From positions 1 through 50,413 of the forward strand of contig JAAZMP010000001.1 of assembly GCA_012798755.1 (NCBI GenBank): DNA of 50,413 bases, given 5' to 3'. The notes below the pieces were generated by a model. That model was given only the letters and a program-made list of their open reading frames with translations, was not told the origin of the DNA and ran no database searches. This DNA comes from Bacillota bacterium (GTDB taxonomy: Bacteria; Bacillota; Dethiobacteria; DTU022; UBA8154). Position 1 is the stretch's first letter, and each line of letters opens with the position of its first letter. A program made the translations under genes and the position numbers. Shown one piece after another: positions 38,004 through 44,269 of this stretch.

Positions 38004-38090
38004 GGAGGGGTGTCCGAGCGGTTTAAGGAGCCGGTCTTGAAAACCGGTGACTCGAAAGAGCCGTGGGTTCGAATCCCACCCCCTCCGCCA
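38004..38090 (+). tRNA. tRNA-Ser (anticodon TGA)
   Basis: The acceptor stem GGAGGGG pairs with CCCCTCC, the anticodon arm CCGGT-CTTGAAA-ACCGG gives TGA, the variable arm is long, and the T arm is GTGGGTTCGAATCCCAC. CCA is encoded. Confidence 0.97.
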
Positions 38091-38106
38091 AAAGAGTACC
38101 ATACGT

Positions 38107-38201
38107 GGAGAGATGGCCGAGCTGGTCGAAGGCGGTCGCCTGCTAAGCGATTAAACGAGTTAAGCCTCGTTTCGTGGGTTCAAATCCCACTCTCTCCGCC
38201 A
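38107..38201 (+). tRNA. tRNA-Ser (anticodon GCT)
   Basis: The acceptor GGAGAGA/TCTCTCC, the loop CTGCTAA with anticodon GCT, a long variable arm (ACGAG..CTCGT) and a GTGGGTTCAAATCCCAC T arm identify a class II serine tRNA. CCA is encoded. Confidence 0.97.
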
Positions 38202-38207
38202 TAACAT

Positions 38208-38285
38208 GCGCCCGTAGCTCAGCCTGGATAGAGTAACTGACTACGAATCAGGAGGTCGCAGGTTCGAATCCTGCCGGGCGTACCA
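38208..38285 (+). tRNA. tRNA-Arg (anticodon ACG)
   Basis: The acceptor GCGCCCG pairs with CGGGCGT (one G-U at the first pair), the anticodon loop is CTACGAA (ACG), and the T arm is GCAGGTTCGAATCCTGC. CCA is encoded. Deamination of A34 by TadA, encoded at 43410-43865, would be needed for decoding CGN. Confidence 0.97.
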
Positions 38286-38289
38286 ACGA

Positions 38290-38337
38290 AAACCCCATGA
38301 ACAACCCATTAGCACATTGTTCATGGGGTTTCCCTTT
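38290..38337 (+). terminator. Terminator of the tRNA cluster
   Basis: A perfect 15-bp stem (38290-38304 with 38317-38331) ends in GGGGTTT and continues TCCCTTTTCTT. It starts four bases after the tRNA-Arg CCA. The remaining gap to 38634 shows no gene; antisense frames there overlap the tRNA. Confidence 0.85.
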
Positions 38338-38634
38338 TCTTGCCATCTTGTTTCTTTTTCTGTCTTTTTGCCTTGGCAACATACACGTAACACACAAAAG
38401 CAGTTTATGATTTTGCGATCGCTTGGTGTAATTCTGTTTGGGGATTTATTTTTGGCTAACATTTTTCCTTAAAATTCTCCTGTAATGCCCCAAAAATGTA
38501 TTCTTAGCCATTATACAGCCTCCGGTAAACGGCCCTTTGTATTAAAATAAATAGCAATGTGTTTTCCTGTACAGGGGCAGGAAAAAGACCAATCGTGTAG
38601 AATAGAGTAGAATAGAAAAGCAAGGAGTGAGCCC

Positions 38635-39024
38635 ATGACTGAACGTGAATTGTTGGAAATTATAGCCAGGCAAGTTTCGAAACTTACAACCCAAATGGAC
38701 GGTCTCACGTCTCGGATGGATGGTCTTACGACTCGGGTGGATGGTCTTACGACTCGGGTGGATGGTCTTGCGTCTCGGGTGGATGGCCTCACGTCTCGGG
38801 TGGATGGCCTCACGTCTCGGGTGGATGGTCTTACGGCCCAGGTTGGTATACTTACCAAAGATATGGCTGAAGTTCAACAAAGATTAGTATCCGTTGAAAA
38901 TACAGTCTTTAGAATTGAAAACGATCACGGCGAAAAGCTGGGTGCTCTGTTTGATGGCTACAGGTTAAATTCTGAAAAGCTGGGCCGGATAGAGGAAGTG
39001 TTAAAACGCAGGGAAATAATTTAA
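38635..39024 (+). CDS. Small coiled-coil protein with tandem heptads
   Basis: A 129-residue protein of unknown function. After a short N-terminal helix (TERELLEIIARQVSKL), residues 20-75 are seven near-identical heptads of the form RVDGLTS plus one degenerate copy. The C-terminal half (KDMAEVQQRLVSVENTVFRIENDHGEKLGALFDGYRLNSEKLGRIEEVL) is also helical, with coiled-coil spacing. There is no signal peptide, membrane segment or cysteine. Similar short coiled-coil proteins annotated as hypothetical are common in Clostridia. It stands alone between the tRNAs and the thioredoxin-fold gene; AAGGAG lies before ATG 38635. Confidence 0.75.
   Translation: MTERELLEIIARQVSKLTTQMDGLTSRMDGLTTRVDGLTTRVDGLASRVDGLTSRVDGLTSRVDGLTAQVGILTKDMAEVQQRLVSVENTVFRIENDHGEKLGALFDGYRLNSEKLGRIEEVLKRREII
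38692..38859 (+). repeat. In-frame 21-bp tandem repeat
   Basis: Seven consecutive 21-bp units (38692-38838) with the pattern CGGGTGGATGGTCTYACGTCT are followed by one degenerate unit. Several neighbours are identical at every base, including synonymous sites (for example the two GGC CTC ACG TCT units at 38776-38817), so copies arose recently by slippage or recombination. The unit equals one heptad, so copy changes keep the frame and register. Confidence 0.9.
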
Positions 39025-39133
39025 AAACAGGCAAAATACAACAAACCGGAAAACCGGCAGATGGGGAAAACAAAGGAAAGCGTGGCCATATTTTACAGAG
39101 TATTCTGTAACAAGGTTTGAATAGGCGAATAAT

Positions 39134-39162
39134 TTGTTAATAGACTTAAATCATGATATAAT
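39134..39162 (+). promoter_or_regulatory. Promoter for the structured leader and thioredoxin-fold gene
   Basis: TTGTTA (39134-39139) and TATAAT (39157-39162) have a 17-base spacer. The transcript would start near 39169, giving a leader of about 160 bases before the gene. Confidence 0.65.
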
Positions 39163-39169
39163 AAATTAA

Positions 39170-39327
39170 AAAAATTACGGATTTGCAGGTAAAGGAAAGG
39201 GGGAATAGGGAAATCACGTAAGGGGTATGATCCGCAAAGTCATAAAGATTGTGTTTCCTGGAATTTTCGGGCAGCAAAGCCCCGGAGATAGTATTACTAT
39301 TTATTATTTATAATTTAGGAGGTTAAT
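39170..39327 (+). promoter_or_regulatory. Unassigned structured 5' leader, possible riboswitch or cis-RNA
   Basis: The long leader is purine-rich and contains pairable segments: CGGAT (39178-39182) with ATCCG (39230-39234), TTTGC with GCAAA nearby, a CGGGC-AGCAAA-GCCCCG hairpin (39269-39284), and ATAGT/ACTAT (39288-39300) just before an AT run and the ribosome binding site TAGGAGG. The sequence GCAAAG appears twice. I could not match it to cobalamin, c-di-GMP, T-box, SAM, fluoride or guanidine classes by eye. Confidence 0.45.
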
Positions 39328-39606
39328 ATGGGTAGGAAATCAACTGAAGGCCGGATAGCAATTCATGTTTTGGAACCTGAAATAGAAAAATGCGAGGCTC
39401 TGGCCATGAAGGCGATCGATGCAGTGGTCGGGTTGCCTATTTTTATTGACGTGACAAAAGTATGGGACAAGGAAATGATCGAAAAAAAGTTTAAAGTTCA
39501 AGAGACGCCGGGACTGGCCATTAACGGTGAGGTCAAAGCTACCGGTAAATTTCCCAAAAAAGAACAGATCAGAAAATGGGCCAAGGAAGAAAGCAACATC
39601 GCCTAA
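39328..39606 (+). CDS. Thioredoxin-fold small protein with a single cysteine
   Basis: A 92-residue protein with the pattern of the small 'redox-active disulfide protein 2' thioredoxin-like family: a VLEPEIEKCEAL helix start, FIDVTKVWDKEMIEKKFKVQETPGLAINGEVKATGKFPKKEQIRKW. The cis-proline loop TPGLAI and the final helix are intact. In family members the active site is CxxC or CxxxC; here only one cysteine remains (Cys 22). It therefore cannot form an internal disulfide and may act by a monothiol mechanism or as a binding protein. ATG 39328 follows TAGGAGG. It is transcribed toward ytaF, with a shared terminator between them. Confidence 0.75.
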   Translation: MGRKSTEGRIAIHVLEPEIEKCEALAMKAIDAVVGLPIFIDVTKVWDKEMIEKKFKVQETPGLAINGEVKATGKFPKKEQIRKWAKEESNIA

Positions 39607-39641
39607 GTTTTAAGATTAATACTTATGTGTGGTCATGAAAA

Positions 39642-39679
39642 ATAGCACCCTTCGGGGAAAAATTCCCGGGGTGCTTTTA
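39642..39679. terminator. Bidirectional terminator between the thioredoxin-fold gene and ytaF
   Basis: An imperfect stem AGCACCCTTCGGGGA/TCCCGGGGTGCT with an AAAAT-type loop is flanked by A and T runs on the two sides. It sits between two convergent genes. Confidence 0.8.
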
Positions 39680-39681
39680 AT

Positions 39682-40299
39682 TTAGCGGATGATATTGATA
39701 AGCCCTAAAAACACCAGCATTATTCCCGGCAGTATATACCCTTTCTTGCCCAAAAAACCTGTGGTAAACTTCTTCCCGATAAATAAACCACCATAAAATG
39801 CTAAAAATAAGGCTGTCGTTACAAGGGGTATTAAAAGAAAGGAATAGCCGGCTATACCAGCCCCTAAACCAGCCCCCGCAACATCTATGTTTAAGGCCAC
39901 TCCTAAAAGCAGGGCTTCTTTATAATCAATGTCGCCGGATCTGTCCACATCGGCGTTTTCCGGTTCACGTATGACCTGCAGTACCAGTCCTAATGTTTTC
40001 AAATTTATTGTAAGTAAGATGGGATCATCCTTGTATTTTTTTAAACCCTCAATTAATTGCCAAAACCCGATTAACATTAAAATACTGCCGCCGATAACGC
40101 CGGCCAGGCGAAAAGGGATCAGGCTGGCGACTAATTGGCCGGCAAACATTGAAAACGCCATGGCCGGGACCGAACATAAAACTATAAGCATTGTGGGCAG
40201 GAAAGTTACTTTGATTTTTCTTATTCCATAGGCCAGGCCCACGGCGAAACCATCGATGCTTAGGGCTATGGCCAGCAACATGGGAGCTAAATAATTCAT
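39682..40299 (-). CDS. ytaF: Sporulation membrane protein YtaF (MntP-like)
   Basis: A 205-residue membrane protein with six predicted hydrophobic segments. The signature ALSIDGFAVGLAYGIRKIKV and the second repeat GVALNIDVAGAGLGAGIAGYSF, each with an acidic residue in the membrane, are typical of the YtaF/MntP manganese-exporter-like family. The loop ADVDRSGDIDYKEALLLGV is EF-hand-like in composition (DVDRSGDID). Its annotated role comes from spore-forming Firmicutes; the transported ion is not established. ATG 40299 follows AAGGTGG. It is the last gene of the feo transcript, suggesting a metal link. Confidence 0.85.
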   Translation of the reverse strand: MNYLAPMLLAIALSIDGFAVGLAYGIRKIKVTFLPTMLIVLCSVPAMAFSMFAGQLVASLIPFRLAGVIGGSILMLIGFWQLIEGLKKYKDDPILLTINLKTLGLVLQVIREPENADVDRSGDIDYKEALLLGVALNIDVAGAGLGAGIAGYSFLLIPLVTTALFLAFYGGLFIGKKFTTGFLGKKGYILPGIMLVFLGLINIIR

Positions 40300-40355
40300 A
40301 TTTACCACCTTCTTTAACATCTGTGTTTTCTAAAATCCCAACCGGATATGCTATT

Positions 40356-41765
40356 TCAAACAAGGGCCAAAAGGCGGGCTGCCTGGGCGGTCAAAAAACA
40401 GGCGGCGACAGCAATAGCAGTGGTAATTGCCGCTGCAACCGCCGGCCATTTAAAACTTCCGGTTTCTTTGCCGATCGTAAAAAGCGTAGTTCCGCAAGGA
40501 AAATGCAGCAGCGAAAATAACATCACGTTTAACGCCGTAAGCCCGGTCCAACCCTGAAAGATCAAAAGATCTCTTAGGGCACTGATGCTATCCAGTTCCA
40601 GCATGGCCCCGGCAGAAAAATAACACATGAGCATGATGGGAATGACGATTTCGTTGGCGGGAAGCCCCAGCAAAAAAGCCAGCACAATAACCCCATCTAA
40701 ACCCAGTGCCTGGCCAAAAGGCTCCAACCACCCGGTAGCATGCCTTATAAAAGAGATATCGCCTATAAAGACATTGGCCATAATCCAAATTATGGCACCG
40801 GCAGGAGCCGCTACGATGACAGCCCTTCCCAGCACAAAAACAGTGCGGTCCAAAAAAGAGCGGGCAATTACCTGAACAACCTGCGGTTTCCGGTAGGGGG
40901 GCAGCTCCAAGGTGAACAAAGAAGGTTTTCCTTTAAGTATGGTTTTGGAAAGAGCCCAGGAAACAAAAAATGTTGCGCTGATGCCCACGAGCACAAGTCC
41001 AATTACCATAGCCGAAGCGGCAATGTTTCCATAGCGGGATGTTGTTTTTGTGCCAACAAACATTGTAGAAATTATGATCAGGATGGGAAACCGCCCGTTA
41101 CAGGGTACAAAATTATTCGTTAGTATGGCAATCATTCTTTCCCTGGGTGAATCAATGATACGTGCGGCGATCACACCGGCGGCGTTGCAGCCAAAACCCA
41201 TAGACATGGTTAGGGCCTGTTTGCCGTGGGCACCAACCTTTTTGAAAATCCGGTCCAGGTTAAAAGCGACCCGGGGCAGATAGCCCAAATCCTCCAACAA
41301 GGTGAATATAGGGAAAAAAATGGCCATAGGCGGTAGCATAACCGCCACAACCCAGGCCAGGCCCCGGTAGATCCCCTGCACGGCCAGCCCGTGCAGCCAT
41401 AAAGGAGCGCCCATGATCAGAAAAAGAGCCGTAAGCCTTTCCTCCAACCACCAAAAAAGATCAGCCAGCAGGGCCGAAGGGTAGTTGGCCCCGATTATGG
41501 TTATCCAAAATACCATCCCCAAAAGAAGAAGCATGAGGGGGTAACCAAAGATCTTTGAGGTTACGAGATCATCTATTAGGCGATCCCAGTCCCTTTTGGA
41601 GCCGGAGGAACTAACCACGGCCCGGGATAAAATTTCCGCCTCTGCATAAATAGTGGATACTATTTTGTCATGTATGTTTTCGTCCTGCTGGCGGCGCAGT
41701 TCCTCTGCTTTACGGATAATCTTTCCTAAAGCTTTTTCTTCTTGGTGGTGCAGCGTTATTCCCAT
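40356..41765 (-). CDS. FeoB membrane (Gate) domain protein, C-terminal half of split FeoB
   Basis: The 469-residue protein holds the transmembrane permease of ferrous iron transporter B: after a 60-residue cytoplasmic lead (the FeoB helical linker region) come about nine membrane segments. These contain the two Gate domains with MSMGFGCNAAGVIAARI and NNFVPCNGRFPI, which carry FeoB's conserved cysteines, and AFLLGLPANEIVIPIMLM. It begins in the same frame as the upstream GTPase gene, two codons after its TAA stop, with GGGGAG before ATG 41765. So the pair equals one FeoB broken by a single stop, both parts apparently translated. Separate GTPase and Gate genes are also seen in other Firmicutes. 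Confidence 0.9.
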   Translation of the reverse strand: MGITLHHQEEKALGKIIRKAEELRRQQDENIHDKIVSTIYAEAEILSRAVVSSSGSKRDWDRLIDDLVTSKIFGYPLMLLLLGMVFWITIIGANYPSALLADLFWWLEERLTALFLIMGAPLWLHGLAVQGIYRGLAWVVAVMLPPMAIFFPIFTLLEDLGYLPRVAFNLDRIFKKVGAHGKQALTMSMGFGCNAAGVIAARIIDSPRERMIAILTNNFVPCNGRFPILIIISTMFVGTKTTSRYGNIAASAMVIGLVLVGISATFFVSWALSKTILKGKPSLFTLELPPYRKPQVVQVIARSFLDRTVFVLGRAVIVAAPAGAIIWIMANVFIGDISFIRHATGWLEPFGQALGLDGVIVLAFLLGLPANEIVIPIMLMCYFSAGAMLELDSISALRDLLIFQGWTGLTALNVMLFSLLHFPCGTTLFTIGKETGSFKWPAVAAAITTAIAVAACFLTAQAARLLALV

Positions 41766-41768
41766 AAA

Positions 41769-42572
41769 TTAATTTCTCCCCTGCCTGCTTTTCAGGTAAT
41801 TTTGAATGCTGGAAATAACCGCGCCGTTGCCCTCCATGAGCCTCAAAGCAACCCAGCGTTTATCAATATTGTTTTGAAAGATGGAGGCAAGCCTGCTTGC
41901 CAGTTTTTCTATAGCATTTTCGATACTTTCATCGTAGCGAACCTGCATGGGATTAACCTTGATCCGGCCTGCTGCGACCCAAGCGGCCGTATTTTTAAGT
42001 TTATCTAACCCTTCGCCATAGCGCGCCGAAGTTGGAACTACGGGCACACCCAATTTTTCTTGCAATTTCAAATGATCAATCTGAATTTTTTTACGCCGTG
42101 CTTCATCGATCAAATTTAGACAGACGACAGTTTTTGGGGCAACCTCCAGGACTTGAAGCACGAAATTCAAGTTGCGCTCCAAACATGTCGCATCAACGAC
42201 AACGATGGTAACATCCGGCCTGCCAAAACAGATAAAATTCCGGGCTACTTCTTCTTCCGGCGAATTGGTCAACAAAGAATAGGTTCCCGGCAGGTCTACC
42301 AGGGTTATCATTTTATCTTCGTGGCGAAAATTTCCGTAAGCTTGCATGACGGTTTTGCCGGGCCAGTTTCCGGTATGTTGTTTAAGACCCGTTAAAGCGT
42401 TGAAAACCGTGCTTTTGCCCGTATTGGGATTGCCGGCCAAGGCAGCGAGGTAGTCGCCCCCTGTGAAATTAAAAGCATCATTGTTGTTCTGCCAAATATT
42501 ATGGGAAGGTATCTGGTAAATTTGATCCAAAACAAGGCCTGGTACAAGCCTATCTTTGAAAATGCATGCCAA
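41769..42572 (-). CDS. FeoB small GTPase domain protein, N-terminal half of split FeoB
   Basis: A 267-residue protein with the FeoB G domain: GNPNTGKSTVFNALTG (G1), DLPGTYSL (G3), NLID (G4), PTSA (G5), and the following helical GDI domain (YDESIENAIEKLASRLASIF.. RWVALRLMEG). The start is unclear: a TTG at 42572 has no ribosome binding site, and the roughly 40 residues before the P-loop resemble no usual FeoB N-terminus. A strong AAAGGAGGTG at 42698-42689 points toward this region but no ATG in this frame follows it. Sits between feoA and the Gate gene. Confidence 0.88.
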   Translation of the reverse strand: MACIFKDRLVPGLVLDQIYQIPSHNIWQNNNDAFNFTGGDYLAALAGNPNTGKSTVFNALTGLKQHTGNWPGKTVMQAYGNFRHEDKMITLVDLPGTYSLLTNSPEEEVARNFICFGRPDVTIVVVDATCLERNLNFVLQVLEVAPKTVVCLNLIDEARRKKIQIDHLKLQEKLGVPVVPTSARYGEGLDKLKNTAAWVAAGRIKVNPMQVRYDESIENAIEKLASRLASIFQNNIDKRWVALRLMEGNGAVISSIQNYLKSRQGRN

Positions 42573-42847
42573 AAACGTTATCGTTATTCTGCTGCCGGCG
42601 TTGTCTTGACGCAGCAGGGATGATTTATGTAAAGTTCTAGCCGGCCGTCAACATTTAGCGGACGAAAAGTCCAGGCTGTACCAGGCTGCACCTCCTTTGC
42701 CCTATCTTTGGAATTATCTTATTTGCCATGGCAATAACACGCCTGCCGCCATGACGTTATCTCTGCTTTATTGCCCCTTCAATTTGTGTTTAGCTCGAAC
42801 AGTTGCAAATAATCTTTTACAACAACGGCAGCAATTTTTCGGATTAC
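42573..42847 (-). other. feoA to feoB gap with strong unassigned ribosome binding site
   Basis: The 275 bases carry a perfect 12-bp palindrome TTGCCATGGCAA (42723-42734) and, on the minus strand, AAAGGAGGTG (42698-42689). Only CTG or later starts follow it, giving short frames that stop within about 10 codons. A doubled CCAGGCTG element lies at 42671-42688. The feoB frame itself stays open upstream to a TGA near 42645. The region may contain a decayed start of the GTPase gene or an iron-responsive operator; I cannot decide. Confidence 0.4.
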
Positions 42848-43102
42848 CTACAGCGGAAGAAGAAAAATTTTGTCTCCCTGTTCGCGGCGCAAGGCGATGA
42901 CAGCTCCTCTTATTTGGTAGGCGACAGGATCGCCGGCCGGGCTTTTGCGTATGGCTTCTACCACCGTGCCGGGCACCAGCCCCAGATCCAACAGTCTTCT
43001 TCTGTCAGGGCCTTCTGATTCCAACGACTTTACAATGCCGCACCGGCCCGGCAAAAGCCGGGAAAGAGTTGTTGTTTTTCTTGCATGCCCCAAATTCTTC
43101 AT
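42848..43102 (-). CDS. feoA: Ferrous iron transport protein FeoA
   Basis: An 84-residue SH3-like cytoplasmic protein that supports FeoB. The pattern LSRLLPGRCGIVKSLESEGPDRRRLLDLGLVPGTVVEAIRKSPAGDPVAYQIRGAVIALRREQGDKI matches FeoA throughout, including the conserved RRLLDLGLVPG and the terminal RREQGDKIFL. ATG 43102 follows TTAGGTGG. It is the first gene of the minus-strand feo transcript; no clear promoter or Fur box was seen in 43103-43409. Confidence 0.92.
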   Translation of the reverse strand: MKNLGHARKTTTLSRLLPGRCGIVKSLESEGPDRRRLLDLGLVPGTVVEAIRKSPAGDPVAYQIRGAVIALRREQGDKIFLLPL

Positions 43103-43409
43103 CTCATAACCACCTAAAATCCCATCTGTCTAATAATAGGCTATGCTTAAAAGAAATAGCTGGTGCCAATAGCTAGGTGTTTAAATTGGATGAAAAGTTT
43201 TCGGGCTTGTTGAGCGAGACTCTTTAAAGTTTTTATGCACAAAACCGGTACTTTATGAACCCTGCATACAGCAAACTGCCGGATCCACGCCGGTGGCACT
43301 TTTGTTTGGCCAATGTTTTTCTGATATAATGATCAGGAAAAACAAGGTAAAATTTGTAATTAAAGGCCGCAAATTCACCCTTTTATTTAGGGATCAGAGG
43401 AGTGTTTTT

Positions 43410-43865
43410 ATGCCGGAAAAAGATGATGAACATTACATGAATATAGCCTTGGGGTTGGCCAGGGAGGCTTTCATGCAAGGCGAGGTACCAATTGGTGCCC
43501 TAATAATCCGGGACGGTAAAATCCTTGCCCAAAATTATAACCGCCGCGAGGAATTAAAAGATGCAACAGCTCATGCGGAGATCCTGGTTTTGCGGGAAGC
43601 GGGAAGGCTTTTGGGTGGCTGGCGGCTTCTGGAAACAACGCTTTACGTTACGCTGGAGCCCTGCCCCATGTGTGCCGGCGCTCTCGTCCAGGCCCGGGTA
43701 TCGCGCCTTGTTTACGGAGCCAAAGATCCCAAAGGAGGAGCAGTCGAATCCCTTTATAATATTACCTCGGATCCCCGGTTGAACCACCGGTTGGAAATCC
43801 GAGGCGGTGTATTAAAAGAAAAATGCTCCGCCCTACTGCAGAACTTCTTCAAAAACCGCCGCTAA
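43410..43865 (+). CDS. tadA: tRNA-specific adenosine deaminase TadA
   Basis: TadA converts A34 to inosine in tRNA-Arg(ACG), the tRNA encoded at 38208. The 151 residues contain the zinc and catalytic motif ATAHAEILVLREAG (His-Ala-Glu) and LEPCPMCAGALVQARVSRLVYGAKDPKGGAV (PCxxC). The open frame extends 39 codons upstream, but AGAGGAG (43396-43402) directly precedes ATG 43410, which gives the usual N-terminus (EHYMNIALGLAREAFMQGEVPIGALI). Confidence 0.96.
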   Translation: MPEKDDEHYMNIALGLAREAFMQGEVPIGALIIRDGKILAQNYNRREELKDATAHAEILVLREAGRLLGGWRLLETTLYVTLEPCPMCAGALVQARVSRLVYGAKDPKGGAVESLYNITSDPRLNHRLEIRGGVLKEKCSALLQNFFKNRR

Positions 43866-44042
43866 GTACACATAGAGTACACATAGGGACGTACCTTTTG
43901 TGTACCTATTATCTGCCTTAAGGCCGAAGCAACTTTTCCTGGGTAAGTAAACTATCTGCATAAAAAAAGAAATGACCCTCAAACACGAAATCTTTTGTTG
44001 AAAATCCGTATTCGCAGGTCAAGCCTATTTTAAAAAAAACTA
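43866..44042. repeat. Possible dispersed REP-like element after tadA
   Basis: Just after the stop, GTACACATA is repeated twice (43867-43888), and GTACACATAGGGACGTACC is followed by TTTTGTGTACC, able to fold into a hairpin. The TAGGGACG...TTTTGTGTACC form resembles the GGGGACGGTTCC-type short repeats at the right end of this window. The remainder up to the tRNA shows no gene; I looked for SRP RNA here and did not find its conserved loop. Confidence 0.4.
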
Positions 44043-44135
44043 TGGCGGAGAGAGTGGGATTCGAACCCACGAGCGGCTACAAACCGCTACTCGATTTCGA
44101 GTCGAGCGCCTTCAACCGGACTCGGCCATCTCTCC
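44043..44135 (-). tRNA. tRNA-Ser (anticodon CGA)
   Basis: Read on the minus strand: GGAGAGA/TCTCTCC acceptor, anticodon loop CTCGAAA (CGA) on a CTCGA/TCGAG stem, long variable arm (AGCGG..CCGCT) and T arm GTGGGTTCGAATCCCAC. CCA is encoded (44043-44045). Confidence 0.96.
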
Positions 44136-44269
44136 ATGCCTGTTCCCTTAAATTAATACTGGTAAACCAATAGATTGCATTGCAAATTATACAACAGTAA
44201 AATGGCTTTGTAAAGCACACCCATGCAAAATCAAGAATTTCTCAAATGCAATTTTAATCAGCCCCGCTG

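Noticed and set aside
38010-38204. Plus-strand frame across two tRNA-Ser genes
   Set aside because: Overlaps folded tRNA sequence throughout; no independent coding sign.
38241-38462. Minus-strand frame ending WYARQDSNLRPPDS
   Set aside because: This is the well-known spurious translation opposite tRNA-Arg and its terminator, not a gene.
38692-38859. CRISPR array
   Set aside because: Units are contiguous 21-mers without spacers and in frame with a protein.
38511-38880. Antisense frames with RPSTRDV- or HPRRE-type repeats
   Set aside because: Shadows of the 21-bp repeat on the opposite strand.
39170-39327. c-di-GMP-I (GEMM) or cobalamin riboswitch
   Set aside because: CACG and GCAAAG pieces recall GEMM, and the purine-rich start recalls cobalamin leaders, but the defining core blocks and spacing are missing.
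40356-42572. feoB pseudogene
   Set aside because: Both halves are intact, the second has its own ribosome binding site and start, and split FeoB occurs in other Firmicutes.
43866-44042. SRP RNA gene next to tadA, as in Bacillus
   Set aside because: The conserved GGAAGCA-type apical loop and long hairpin are not found.
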